Assembly (NCBI RefSeq): GCF_029865925.1
Contig: NZ_JARXAI010000008.1
Span: 1-33,407 of the forward strand
Direction of reading: 5' to 3'
Length of the DNA: 33,407 bases
Source: Sphingorhabdus sp.
GTDB taxonomy: Bacteria > Pseudomonadota > Alphaproteobacteria > Sphingomonadales > Sphingomonadaceae
Notes under the pieces: model-generated
Seen by the model: the letters and a program-made list of their open reading frames with translations, nothing else
What the model was told of the DNA's origin: nothing
Database searches by the model: none
Program-made: the position numbers and the translations under genes
Part shown: positions 1-8,223 of the stretch, in pieces
How the letters are laid out: every line of letters begins with the position of its first letter
Position numbering within the stretch: position 1 is the first letter of the stretch

Positions 1-1263
1 CGCGACTGGGGCGTTTCACGGCAGCGTTATTGGGGCACGCCAATCCCCATCATCCATTGTCAGACATGCGGCGCGGTCCCAGTGCCCGACGATCAATTGC
101 CAGTAAAATTGCCCGAAGATGTCAGTTTCGACATCCCCGGAAACCCGCTTGATCGGCACCCGACGTTCAGCAAGGTCGATTGCCCGCAGTGCCACCAGCC
201 TGCACGCCGTGAAACCGACACGCTGGATACCTTCGTCGACTCCAGCTGGTATTTTATCCGCTTTGCAAGCCAGCCAAATGACAAGCCATTTGATCGCGCG
301 GTTGCGGAAAAATGGCTTCCCGTTGACCAATATATTGGCGGCGTTGAACATGCGATTTTGCATTTGCTCTATGCCCGCTTCTGGACACGCGCGTTAAGCC
401 ATATCGGCCTGATTGATGTGAAAGAGCCGTTCGCGTCTTTGTTCACGCAAGGCATGGTCACGCACCAAACCTATCAAGACGCAAAGGGCACATGGCTGAG
501 CCCCGACCAAGTCCGCCGCGAAGGCGACATATGGACAATTATCGACAGCGGCGCGCCCGCAGTTGCAGGCCGCATCGAAAAGATGTCCAAGTCCAAAAAG
601 AATGTCGTCGATCCCGATGACATTGTTGACCAATATGGTGCAGATGCCGTGCGCTGGTTCATGCTGTCCGATAGCCCGCCCGAACGCGATCTGGAATGGT
701 CAGAAGCGGGCATTGAGGGTTGCTGGCGCTTTGTACAGCGCTTGTGGCGCCTGACATCGCAAGTGAGCGGTGCAGAGGGCTCTGACAAGGCGTTGGACCG
801 CAAAACCCATCAGGTCATTGCTGGCGTTGGCGTCGATATTGAGGCGCTTGCCTTCAACAAAGCTGTTGCCAAGATTTACGACCTCGCCAACGCCATCGAA
901 AAGGCCGCGCCATCGGCAAGTCGCGATGCTGCAATCCGGACAATCGTCCTGCTGTCATCGCCCATGGTGCCACATTTAGCCGAGGAAGCTTGGACCGTGC
1001 TTGGTGCGCAATTGGGCGGCGGACTCATCGCCGACGCAGCATGGCCAGTTGTTAACCCCGCATTGCTTCAAGAAGATGAAGTGACCATAGCCATTCAGGT
1101 CAGGGGCAAGTTGCGCGACACGCTGACGGTCGCCAAGGGCCTGCCGCAATCCGAGATTGAGGCGCTTGCGCTTGCAAGCCAAAAGGTTAAGCATGCGGTT
1201 GACGGCGCGGACATCAAGAAGATCATCGTCGTACCCGACAGGCTGGTCAATATCGTCCTATGA
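1..1263 (+). CDS. leuS: Leucyl-tRNA synthetase, C-terminal part (5' end outside window)
   Basis: Frame 1 is open from the first base, so this is the last 420 residues of a class I aminoacyl-tRNA synthetase that charges tRNA-Leu in the cytoplasm. The fragment opens with the catalytic-domain sequence [10 protein letters not shown], followed by a zinc-binding-like CQTC/CPQC pair. The class I signature KMSKS lies at bases 580-594, followed by [20 protein letters not shown], typical of LeuS. The rest is the alpha-helical anticodon-binding domain and a C-terminal region ending near [17 protein letters not shown]. The stop codon overlaps the lptE start (ATGA), so the two genes are probably translationally coupled. 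Identity is essentially certain; only the N-terminal half is missing. Confidence 0.97.
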   Translation, partial: RDWGVSRQRYWGTPIPIIHCQTCGAVPVPDDQLPVKLPEDVSFDIPGNPLDRHPTFSKVDCPQCHQPARRETDTLDTFVDSSWYFIRFASQPNDKPFDRAVAEKWLPVDQYIGGVEHAILHLLYARFWTRALSHIGLIDVKEPFASLFTQGMVTHQTYQDAKGTWLSPDQVRREGDIWTIIDSGAPAVAGRIEKMSKSKKNVVDPDDIVDQYGADAVRWFMLSDSPPERDLEWSEAGIEGCWRFVQRLWRLTSQVSGAEGSDKALDRKTHQVIAGVGVDIEALAFNKAVAKIYDLANAIEKAAPSASRDAAIRTIVLLSSPMVPHLAEEAWTVLGAQLGGGLIADAAWPVVNPALLQEDEVTIAIQVRGKLRDTLTVAKGLPQSEIEALALASQKVKHAVDGADIKKIIVVPDRLVNIVL

Positions 1264-1748
1264 ACCGTTACATCGCTCCAATCCTTCTCGTAATGATACT
1301 GCCCGCATGCGGTTTGCAGCCCCTATATAGCGGCGGATCAAAAGGCTCAGTTGCAGCCACGCTTGGAACAATTAGCGTCGGCACCATTGAAGGTAAAAAC
1401 GGATGGTTGATGCGCAATGCATTAAACGATCGGCTGGGGACCCAAAACAATGTTTCTACGCAATTCCGGTTGGTAGTGACGCTTGATGACCGAATCTCAG
1501 GTTTTGGCGTGCGCGCCGATGATACCGTCACCCGTGAGCGGCGGACATTGCGTGCGCGATATCAGCTTATCTCCACCGCCACTGGCGAAACAGTTCTGGA
1601 TGCGACCGCCGGGTCTGATGCGGGTATTGACGTCGTAAGCTCCGAATATGCTACAATTGCTGGCGAAAACAGCGCGCTCGAGAATCTGACGGAAAAGGTT
1701 GCGGACCAGATTGTAACGCGGCTTTCTATTTACGCTCGCGGCGAATGA
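1260..1748 (+). CDS. lptE: LPS-assembly lipoprotein LptE
   Basis: This 162-residue protein has a short signal peptide ending in a canonical lipobox, LPAC, with the lipidated cysteine at residue 17. It matches LptE, the outer-membrane lipoprotein that plugs the LptD barrel and helps insert lipopolysaccharide into the outer leaflet. The mature part is small and beta-rich, with the GLQPLYSGG start common in alphaproteobacterial LptE. Family assignment leans on neighbours: leuS-lptE-holA is a conserved order in proteobacteria. The start overlaps the leuS stop and the stop overlaps the holA start, both as ATGA. LptE proteins diverge quickly, so sequence alone would give a weaker call. Confidence 0.88.
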   Translation: MNRYIAPILLVMILPACGLQPLYSGGSKGSVAATLGTISVGTIEGKNGWLMRNALNDRLGTQNNVSTQFRLVVTLDDRISGFGVRADDTVTRERRTLRARYQLISTATGETVLDATAGSDAGIDVVSSEYATIAGENSALENLTEKVADQIVTRLSIYARGE

Positions 1749-2767
1749 GCAGCGCAAAAGAACGCAGCTTCATTAGCGCAATTGGCGCACGTCCGGACGT
1801 CCGGATGTTTTTCATCTTCGGTCAGGATGAATCCGCTGTTGCCGACATTGCATCGCAAATGACCGCTCTGCTGGTCGGGTCAGAGCGCGTCGATATTGAC
1901 AGCGACCGTATTCGCAATGACCCTGCCTTATTGGCAGACGAGGCATCTGCGCTCTCTTTATTTGGTGATAAAAGACACATCCGCCTTAATTTCCGGCGCG
2001 AAGAAGGGTTGGCAGCGGTTGAGAATTTGCTGGCGCTTGAAGGCGATGCAAATCCGGTGATTGCCACCGCAGGAAACCTGACCAAGGCCAGCAAATTGCG
2101 TAAGCTATTGGAGGCGCATCCCCGGGCGATGGCATTCATCTGCTATTTACCGGAAGAGAGCGACGCGGCGGCGGCCGTGATGGCCTATGCCGCAACAGCG
2201 GGGCTAAAAATCGACAGGCCACTGGCCGCTCGTATTGCGCGTTACACAGGGCAAGACCGCAAGCTAGCACAGGCCGAAATTGAAAAGCTGGCATTATATT
2301 ATGACGCGTCGCCCCAGCGCCCGGCAACCGCAGAGGTACCCATATTTGAGGCATTGTCAGCCGAAACCGGCGAGGAAAATGTAAATGGCCTCGTGCATGT
2401 CGTCATGTGCGGTGACTTGCGGGGTACGGGTCGTGAACTGATCGCCGCGCGCGAGTTGGGTGTTGATGCCATCCGCATCATTCGTGCAATGCAACGTCGG
2501 GTGACAATGCTCGCCGCGATGCGTACGAAGTTAGACAATGGCGCCAACCCGGGTGCCGTCGTGAAGGCAACGCGCTCCATTTTCTGGAAAGACGCCGACA
2601 ATTATGCGCAGCAGCTAGGCAGATGGCCGTCTGCACGGCTTGCGGGACTTAATGCCCATTTGCTTGAGGTTGAGGCAAAGTTGATGCAGGTACGCGACGG
2701 GCTTGGCGTGACCATATTGGAGGAGGAGCTGGTGCGTATCGCGCGTGCAGCGGCCCGGCGCGGCTAA
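1745..2767 (+). CDS. holA: DNA polymerase III subunit delta
   Basis: The 340-residue product matches HolA, the delta subunit of the clamp loader, which opens the beta sliding clamp and loads it on primed DNA with gamma/tau and delta-prime. Visible features are the N-terminal FFIFGQDES stretch, a degenerate AAA+ core without a Walker A motif as expected for delta, the linker YTGQDRKLAQAEIEKLALY and a helical C-terminal collar domain. Length is normal for the family. It begins inside the lptE stop codon (ATGA), which supports one leuS-lptE-holA transcript. About 127 bases separate its stop from msrB. Confidence 0.93.
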   Translation: MSSAKERSFISAIGARPDVRMFFIFGQDESAVADIASQMTALLVGSERVDIDSDRIRNDPALLADEASALSLFGDKRHIRLNFRREEGLAAVENLLALEGDANPVIATAGNLTKASKLRKLLEAHPRAMAFICYLPEESDAAAAVMAYAATAGLKIDRPLAARIARYTGQDRKLAQAEIEKLALYYDASPQRPATAEVPIFEALSAETGEENVNGLVHVVMCGDLRGTGRELIAARELGVDAIRIIRAMQRRVTMLAAMRTKLDNGANPGAVVKATRSIFWKDADNYAQQLGRWPSARLAGLNAHLLEVEAKLMQVRDGLGVTILEEELVRIARAAARRG

Positions 2768-2797
2768 AATCCAGCTTAGTGATGAGCTCGGTAGATA

Positions 2798-2889
2798 AGG
2801 GCCTTCGGTGTTCCGCGGTCGGGTCGCTGTTAAGGCTGGTTCTTGAACCACTGGGGCACTACCACCACATCAACCAGACGAAAGGCCCT
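2798..2889 (+). promoter_or_regulatory. Candidate structured leader of msrB
   Basis: The gap between holA and msrB holds an inverted repeat: AGGGCCTTCG at 2798-2807 and CGAAAGGCCCT at 2879-2889, complementary apart from one bulged A. The downstream arm contains the only plausible Shine-Dalgarno of msrB (CGAAAGG, about 10 bases before the ATG), so pairing would hide it. Between the arms are smaller possible stems, for example GGTTC/GAACC around 2840-2851 and CTGGTT/AACCAG. This may be a cis-acting leader or a separate small RNA; no known riboswitch class was recognised. Pairing is read by eye, not folded. Confidence 0.35.
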
Positions 2890-2894
2890 GATCC

Positions 2895-3287
2895 ATGGAA
2901 AAAATTATCAAATCTGATGCCGAATGGCGCGCGGCGCTTGATCCGGTGCAATATCACGTTCTGCGTGAGGCAGGCACCGAGCGCGCCTTTGCCGGAGAGC
3001 TAACCGACGAAAAGCGTGATGGCGAATTTCGCTGCGCCGGATGCGGCACGACCCTATTCGCATCAGACACAAAATTTGATAGCGGATCGGGCTGGCCTAG
3101 TTTCACCGCGCCAGCCGATAGTACCGTGGTCGAGGAGCATACTGACGTCTCGCATGGCATGGTGCGCACAGAGGTGCGCTGCGGAGCCTGTGAGGGTCAT
3201 TTGGGGCATGTATTCCCCGATGGTCCAGGCCCAACTGGCTTGCGCTATTGCATCAATAGCGCGGCGCTCGCTTTCGATCCCGATTAA
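2895..3287 (+). CDS. msrB: Peptide-methionine (R)-S-oxide reductase
   Basis: A 130-residue MsrB that reduces the R epimer of methionine sulfoxide in proteins, normally with thioredoxin. Two CxxC pairs (Cys47/Cys50 and Cys96/Cys99) bind structural zinc, and the catalytic cysteine is Cys119 in the motif RYCINS. The sequence SGSGWPSF and the [11 protein letters not shown] block are diagnostic. There is no signal peptide, so it is cytoplasmic, unlike the MsrA near the other end of the window, which carries an export signal. The start is the ATG at 2895 behind CGAAAGG, which lies inside an inverted repeat. It is preceded by holA and followed 44 bases later by the penicillin-binding protein. Confidence 0.97.
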   Translation: MEKIIKSDAEWRAALDPVQYHVLREAGTERAFAGELTDEKRDGEFRCAGCGTTLFASDTKFDSGSGWPSFTAPADSTVVEEHTDVSHGMVRTEVRCGACEGHLGHVFPDGPGPTGLRYCINSAALAFDPD

Positions 3288-3331
3288 GAAGCCGCTTGTC
3301 GCCGAGTCCATGACCGATTAACACTCGACGG

Positions 3332-5362
3332 ATGGCACGCGCACGCAAGATTTCGAAAGAACGAAGCCCAATGGGAACGTGGTTTTACCGTATCGTCAAA
3401 GCGGGCGTTATCGCTACTTTTCTGGGTCTTCTGGTGCTTGGCATTTTCGTCGCCATCGCACGCAGCGAAATCGACAGCTTTGAAGATTTGAAGGCATCGC
3501 CGAATGGCCAGATGATCCGCATCCGTGCAGCCGACGGCACGGTTATCCAATCGCTTGGCCCGAGCTTCGGCCGCTGGCTTACGATTAATCAGCTGCCGTC
3601 TGAAATGAAGGATGCAATGGTCGCGGTGGAGGATCGCCGTTACTATATGCATCCGGGCGTTGACCCAATCGGCATAACGCGGTCATTTTACGCGCGGGCA
3701 GTGCAGGGCCGCTGGACCCAAGGTGGCTCAACCATCACGCAGCAGCTTGCGCGCAACATTTACTTGAACAGCAACAAAGAGTTCGGTCGCAAGATCCGGG
3801 AAATCATTCTGGCGTTGGCGATGGAAACCAAATTTTCCAAAGACCAAATTCTCGAATTGTATCTGAACAAAGTCTATTTCGGCGGCGGCGCTTATGGCAT
3901 TGATGCGGCGAGCCGGAAATTCTTCGACCATGGCGCAGAAAATATCAGCCTAGCCGAAGCCGCCATCATTGCTGGCCTCGTCAAGGCACCCTCGCGTTAC
4001 GCTCCAACGGCCGATGCGCAAGCGGCGGTCGATCGCGCCGAAGTCGTTGTTGCCGTCATGCAAGATGCGGGCATGATTACCGCAACAGAAGCGGCAGGCG
4101 TTAAACCAGCCGATGTAAAGCTCGCCGCAGAATCGGCGCAGGATAGCGTGCGCTACTTCACGGATTGGATTTTGTCGCAACTGAACGGCCTTATTGATGA
4201 AACCGAAAAGCCTATCGATGTCTGGACAACGCTTGACCTCAAAATGCAGCGCGCAGCGACCACGGCAATAGCCACAAATGTCCCGCGCGGGGCGCAGGGC
4301 GCCTTGGTCTCTATTGATCGCGATGGCGCGGTTAAGGCGATGGTCGGCGGAACAGACTATGTCTCCAGCAACTATAACCGCGCAGTGACTGCAGTCCGGC
4401 AACCTGGCTCTGCGTGGAAGCTATTCGTGTATTTAACTGCCTTAGAGGCTGGTTTTCGCCCCGAAGACATGGTCGAGGACAAGCCCGTCGAAATCGACGG
4501 CTGGCAACCCAAAAACAGCGGTGGTAAATATGCCGGTTCCATTTCGTTGCGGACGGCCTTTGCCTATTCGAAAAATACAGTGGCTGCGCAAATTGGGCAG
4601 GAAGTCGGTGCCAGCAGCATCGCCAATATGGCGCGTAGATTCGGCATCACCACGCCCATCAATACACAGCCGTCCATGGTTCTCGGTACTTCAGAAGCGC
4701 GGGTAATTGATATGACCCAGGCGTTTGCCGCCGTCGCTGCCAAGGGACGTAAAGTTACCCCTTATGGCATATCCAAAGTCACGACGATTGACGGCGAGAC
4801 GCTGTACGCAGCCACGCCTTCCAGTTCGGTGCAACTGGTGGACGGTTGGGTTGCCGGCGCCATGACCGATTTGATGCAGTCCGCCGTCGCCACGGGCACG
4901 GGACGCGCCGCCAATATCGGGCGACCCGTTGCGGGCAAGACGGGCACAACGTCAAGCAATAAGGATGGTTGGTTCTTGGGCTTTTCCAGTGGACTTACTA
5001 CTGGTGTATGGATGGGCCGCGATGATGCGCGGTCAATAGGCGGGCTTGAAGGCGGACGCGCCCCAGCGCGAGCATGGGCGGCATATATGCGTATTGCGTT
5101 AGCAAATCGCCCTGTCGAAAAATTCGCGACCGAAGTTACGTTCCCGGAAAGGCTTGAAGGCGAAGAGCCATTGCTGGGAGAGGAAGAGCTGCTGCAGCTG
5201 GATGAAAACGGGATGCCGATTGAGGGCGATCCTACGATTGAGGACCCAGGCCTTGAACCAACGGCTGAACCACAACCGCTGGACGACGCATTTATTGAAC
5301 GGGCCATCGGCGGACGAAGGGAACCTAGACCTGCGCCCGAAGGAGCAGAAAACGCCCGCTGA
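3332..5362 (+). CDS. Class A penicillin-binding protein (transglycosylase/transpeptidase)
   Basis: This 676-residue protein is a bifunctional peptidoglycan synthase of the inner membrane. A basic N-terminus leads into one membrane anchor at about residues 22-45. The glycosyltransferase (GT51) domain follows at about 60-240, with catalytic Glu100 in VEDRRYY and the GGSTITQQLARN motif. The transpeptidase domain has the serine nucleophile in SAWK (Ser360, Lys363), the SKN triad at 413-415 and KTG at 536-538. There is no room for the large OB-fold insert of E. coli PBP1a or the UB2H domain of PBP1b, so it is a compact form. Residues from about 605 on form a Glu/Pro-rich acidic tail. An alternative ATG at 3371 would remove 13 residues. 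It converges on ribA with 24 bases between. Confidence 0.93.
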   Translation: MARARKISKERSPMGTWFYRIVKAGVIATFLGLLVLGIFVAIARSEIDSFEDLKASPNGQMIRIRAADGTVIQSLGPSFGRWLTINQLPSEMKDAMVAVEDRRYYMHPGVDPIGITRSFYARAVQGRWTQGGSTITQQLARNIYLNSNKEFGRKIREIILALAMETKFSKDQILELYLNKVYFGGGAYGIDAASRKFFDHGAENISLAEAAIIAGLVKAPSRYAPTADAQAAVDRAEVVVAVMQDAGMITATEAAGVKPADVKLAAESAQDSVRYFTDWILSQLNGLIDETEKPIDVWTTLDLKMQRAATTAIATNVPRGAQGALVSIDRDGAVKAMVGGTDYVSSNYNRAVTAVRQPGSAWKLFVYLTALEAGFRPEDMVEDKPVEIDGWQPKNSGGKYAGSISLRTAFAYSKNTVAAQIGQEVGASSIANMARRFGITTPINTQPSMVLGTSEARVIDMTQAFAAVAAKGRKVTPYGISKVTTIDGETLYAATPSSSVQLVDGWVAGAMTDLMQSAVATGTGRAANIGRPVAGKTGTTSSNKDGWFLGFSSGLTTGVWMGRDDARSIGGLEGGRAPARAWAAYMRIALANRPVEKFATEVTFPERLEGEEPLLGEEELLQLDENGMPIEGDPTIEDPGLEPTAEPQPLDDAFIERAIGGRREPRPAPEGAENAR

Positions 5363-5386
5363 CGGCCGCGTCCCTCTCAGCAAAAT

Positions 5387-6451
5387 CTAAAGCGCGTGCC
5401 CTGTCCGGCTTTTCTTGGTTTCAAGATACTGCGCATTATGTGGATTAGCGACGATCTTCAGGGGTAAGCGTTCCTCAACCGTGATACCGGCATCTTGCAA
5501 GCCGCCGACTTTCTCGGGATTGTTGGTGAGCAAGCGCACCCGTTCGACGCCAAGTAACTGAAGCATCCGCGCGGCAACCGAAAAGTCGCGTGCGTCTATG
5601 GCAAAGCCAAGCCGGGTATTGGCGTCAACGGTGTCAAAGCCCTGATCCTGAAGCGCATATGCCCGCAATTTGTTAATCAGGCCAATTCCGCGCCCCTCTT
5701 GCCGCAGATATAATAATATTCCCCACCGCGCGTCCGAAATTTGCTGCAGCGCCTCATGCAATTGCGGGCCGCAATCGCATTTAAGGCTGCCGAGAACATC
5801 ACCCGTTAGACATTCGCTATGCAGCCTGACGACGGGCGGCGACGAGTCGCGCGTGCCCATCAACAACGCCACATGGTCGGACGCATCGACGGCTGTCCGG
5901 AACGCTACAATTTCAGCATCGACATTTGCAGCAACGGGCAACTTGGCGCGCGCCGCAATGCGCAGGGCGCCGCTGTCGTCGAACGCTGAAACATCTAGCG
6001 GGCTAACATAAACCGGATGCGCATGAGCGCCCTCCAAAACGAGAAACGCAGGGAGCAGACCTGCCAACCGCGCAAGCTCAATGGCCGCCGCAGCAGATTG
6101 GCCGTCGTCCAAGGCCAGCGCTGCAAAGGGGCCCTTCATCGGGTATGCGAGGTCAAGGCTTGGGTCGGCAATCGCCAATGCGAGGTTCAGGTTGAGGTCA
6201 GCGGGCGCCTTGATCAGCACCGGACGGTCGCCATCGGCAGCAGCGCGCTGATTTGTTAATTTCAATATCGCGGCGCGGCTTGCCGAAAGCAACATCGCGT
6301 GGACGCCAGAAATATCCTGCGCCGTTTCGACCGCCATTACGGTCAGCAGCTTATCGAAATGTTGAACGGTAACTGGCCAGCCACGGCGCAGCGCGTCAAT
6401 CGCGACCGCCGCGCGGCGCGGGTCTCCCGACGCTGCGCTGGGGCCGCTCAA
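5387..6451 (-). CDS. ribA: GTP cyclohydrolase II with a degenerate N-terminal domain
   Basis: The 354-residue product catalyses the first step of riboflavin synthesis, opening GTP to a diaminopyrimidine. The C-terminal 160 residues are a standard RibA: zinc cysteines 214, 225 and 227 (ECLTGD, KCDCG), the RQEGRG motif at 250-255 and LTNNPEK. The first 185 residues look like a shrunken 3,4-dihydroxy-2-butanone-4-phosphate synthase (RibB) domain. IELARLAGLLPAFLVLE fits the usual RibB helix, but the RENEGD-type acidic motif and the HTE catalytic block are absent (QSA stands where HTE is expected). RibB activity is therefore unlikely. The start is a TTG overlapping the xth stop (TTGA), inferred from coupling; the first in-frame ATG (residue 39) would cut into the domain. 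Confidence 0.92.
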   Translation of the reverse strand: MSGPSAASGDPRRAAVAIDALRRGWPVTVQHFDKLLTVMAVETAQDISGVHAMLLSASRAAILKLTNQRAAADGDRPVLIKAPADLNLNLALAIADPSLDLAYPMKGPFAALALDDGQSAAAAIELARLAGLLPAFLVLEGAHAHPVYVSPLDVSAFDDSGALRIAARAKLPVAANVDAEIVAFRTAVDASDHVALLMGTRDSSPPVVRLHSECLTGDVLGSLKCDCGPQLHEALQQISDARWGILLYLRQEGRGIGLINKLRAYALQDQGFDTVDANTRLGFAIDARDFSVAARMLQLLGVERVRLLTNNPEKVGGLQDAGITVEERLPLKIVANPHNAQYLETKKSRTGHAL

Positions 6452-7254
6452 AAGGCGAATTCCGTCACTATAGGTGCATGGTCGGACGGCTTGCCCCAGC
6501 CACGCACATGTTTGTGCACGATATGCGCCTTTGCCTTTTCCTTGAGGTCAGGCGTCACCCACATGTGGTCGAGCCTGCGCCCACGGTCGGATGTTTCCCA
6601 ATCCTGAGCGCGGTAGCTCCACCACGTATAAAGCTTTTTCGATGGGTCGACAAAATGCCGTGCAATATCCACCCAGTCGGCTGCTGCCTGAATTTCAGCC
6701 AAATGCTCAAGCTCAACCCGCGTGTGGCTAACGACATTCACCAATTGCTTGTGGCTCCAAACATCCTGTTCGAGCGGAGCGACGTTGAAATCGCCGGTCA
6801 GGATAGTTGGCTGAGTCACATTACGCGACCAGTCGGCCATACGTTTTAGGAAGTTCAATTTCTGGCCAAATTTCGAATTGACCTCACTGTCTGGCACTTC
6901 GCCGCCAGCGGGGATGTAGACATTGTCGATCCGAACACCTTTGGCGGCGTCAATGTTGAGCTCTGCGCCAACATGGCGGGCTTCGCCATTGGCTTGCCAA
7001 TCTTCGACGCGGCGGTTGATCAGGGGCAATTTGCTAACGATGGCGACACCATGATGCATGGGCATGCCGTTCACAACAAAATGACGATAGCCCAGTTGCC
7101 GAAACAATCCTTCGGGAAACAGGCTGTCGATAACCTTGGTTTCCTGAAGACACAAAACGTCCGGCGCTTCTTCCTTCAAGAACCGCTCAACGATGTCGAT
7201 ACGGGCGCGAACCGAGTTTATATTCCACGAGGCGATGCGAATGGTCTGGGACAT
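6448..7254 (-). CDS. xthA: Exodeoxyribonuclease III
   Basis: This 268-residue enzyme of the exonuclease III/AP-endonuclease family cuts DNA at abasic sites and removes 3' blocking groups during base-excision repair. Motifs are IASWNINSVRAR at the N-terminus, the metal-binding Glu38 in LQETKV, TGDFNVAP in the middle and the terminal SDHAPI with catalytic His259. Length is normal. It lies downstream of ftsK-lolA, a common alphaproteobacterial order, but a strong terminator separates it from lolA, so it probably has its own promoter in about 7255-7315. Its stop overlaps the TTG start of ribA. Confidence 0.97.
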   Translation of the reverse strand: MSQTIRIASWNINSVRARIDIVERFLKEEAPDVLCLQETKVIDSLFPEGLFRQLGYRHFVVNGMPMHHGVAIVSKLPLINRRVEDWQANGEARHVGAELNIDAAKGVRIDNVYIPAGGEVPDSEVNSKFGQKLNFLKRMADWSRNVTQPTILTGDFNVAPLEQDVWSHKQLVNVVSHTRVELEHLAEIQAAADWVDIARHFVDPSKKLYTWWSYRAQDWETSDRGRRLDHMWVTPDLKEKAKAHIVHKHVRGWGKPSDHAPIVTEFAF

Positions 7255-7314
7255 AGGAATACGGCCCTAGATGTCAGAAGCCGTTGGAGCAAGCCAGTGA
7301 AGGCACCTCAGCCC

Positions 7315-7355
7315 AAAAAAGAAAACCCTCATCCCGGGGGCATATGGGATGAGGG
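7315..7355 (-). terminator. Intrinsic (Rho-independent) terminator downstream of lolA
   Basis: Read on the minus strand, a perfect 10-base-pair stem (CCCTCATCCC with GGGATGAGGG) encloses a 10-base loop and is followed at once by TTTTCTTTTTT. This is a textbook intrinsic terminator. It ends transcripts coming from lolA/ftsK about 180 bases after the lolA stop, and would also end any small RNA started in that gap. On the plus strand there is no T-tract after the stem, so it acts in one direction. Confidence 0.9.
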
Positions 7356-7475
7356 CTAAGCTTGCGTTCGTCACGCGGGTATCAGCGATGATATAATTCC
7401 GTGGGCAACAGGGGGGAAACCACACGAACTCTCAACCACTGACTATCTCTTTATAGCTGCTTTCCTGTCGTTGAG
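7326..7475 (-). ncRNA. Candidate small RNA or long lolA 3'UTR
   Basis: The 281-base gap between xth and lolA holds no convincing reading frame but ends in a strong terminator. On the minus strand a TATAAA box (around 7472-7477) precedes a stretch with GTTTCCCCCCTGTTGCCCACGG, a C-rich, probably single-stranded segment of the kind that can pair with Shine-Dalgarno sites. A small GCGT/ACGC hairpin and the terminator stem follow. No good -35 box is seen, so this may simply be the 3' untranslated region of lolA, possibly processed. Ends are approximate. Confidence 0.3.
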
Positions 7476-7535
7476 ATGAACAAATAGCTACGTCGCTGCA
7501 GTTTATCGGCGCTGAGCATCGGTTCGTCGTCAGGC

Positions 7536-8159
7536 CTAAGATTTTCTGCGAACAGGGCGCGGGTCTCTCCACGTAAACGCGTTTTGACCGATCGGACCAT
7601 TATAGTTGATGTCGCTTAGCCGAAGACTGGTCCGGTTGTTTTTTGAATCCAGCGCAACCCATCCGTTTAACGTCAGGCCGCCCGGAGCTCCGGGTTTGGC
7701 GACGAAGATCATAGTGATTGTGCCAAATTCAGGCCGTTTGGCATCGCGGACTTCAACGCTGATAACGTCATCAGTGGACGAAGGAATAACCTTGCCATAG
7801 CGACCGAGATCCTGACCTGGGTCAAGCAACGCGGCAAGCGGACTGTTGCGGATTGGCCAACGCTGCACTTGTTTTACCTCGTAATCCACCATGGTCAGCG
7901 CGCGGCCATCGGCCACGATGAGCAACGGCACGTCCTTTTGATATTCAAAACGCACTTGGCCCGGACGTTTTAGCAGTAGCTTACCCGTTAATACCCTTCC
8001 GTTTCGATCCGTCTGGGTGAAGTCAGCCGACATCGTGCCAACCGCTTTCATGTGCGCCACGACGCGTGCCAAACGCGCAGACGAGGATTGTGCCGTTGTT
8101 GGTACGGTCGCAACCAACGCTATCGGCGCGAAAAACAGGGCATATTTCAGATATGTCAT
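7536..8159 (-). CDS. lolA: Outer-membrane lipoprotein carrier protein LolA
   Basis: A 207-residue periplasmic protein with a cleavable signal peptide (about residues 1-23, ending near TTAQS). LolA takes mature lipoproteins from the LolCDE transporter and carries them to the outer membrane. MSADFTQTDRNGRVLTGKLLLKRPGQVRFEY is spread over the region of residues 43-73 and is characteristic of the LolA half-barrel; the C-terminal half contains SLRLSDINYNGPI. AAGGAA lies 6-11 bases upstream of the ATG. It follows ftsK by 64 bases on the same strand and is probably co-transcribed with it, ending at the terminator at 7315-7355. Confidence 0.92.
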   Translation of the reverse strand: MTYLKYALFFAPIALVATVPTTAQSSSARLARVVAHMKAVGTMSADFTQTDRNGRVLTGKLLLKRPGQVRFEYQKDVPLLIVADGRALTMVDYEVKQVQRWPIRNSPLAALLDPGQDLGRYGKVIPSSTDDVISVEVRDAKRPEFGTITMIFVAKPGAPGGLTLNGWVALDSKNNRTSLRLSDINYNGPIGQNAFTWRDPRPVRRKS

Positions 8160-8223
8160 CTTTATTTCCTTGGAGAGGGTGTGGCGACCATTATCGCGCT
8201 TGCCTTGAACCCCGTCTTAACGC

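Noticed and set aside
2768-2894. 6S RNA gene
   Set aside because: Only a short GTTC/GCGG-type similarity, the closed structure would be about 92 bases where 6S RNAs are longer, and zapA/fau neighbours are absent.
2779-3003. 74-codon frame starting in the holA-msrB gap
   Set aside because: It runs out of frame into msrB, has no ribosome-binding site and no protein-like pattern; the gap is better read as leader structure.
4762-5307. Long antisense frame (181 codons) opposite the penicillin-binding protein gene
   Set aside because: Serine/proline-rich low-complexity translation, no start signal, fully inside a well-supported gene; a shadow frame.
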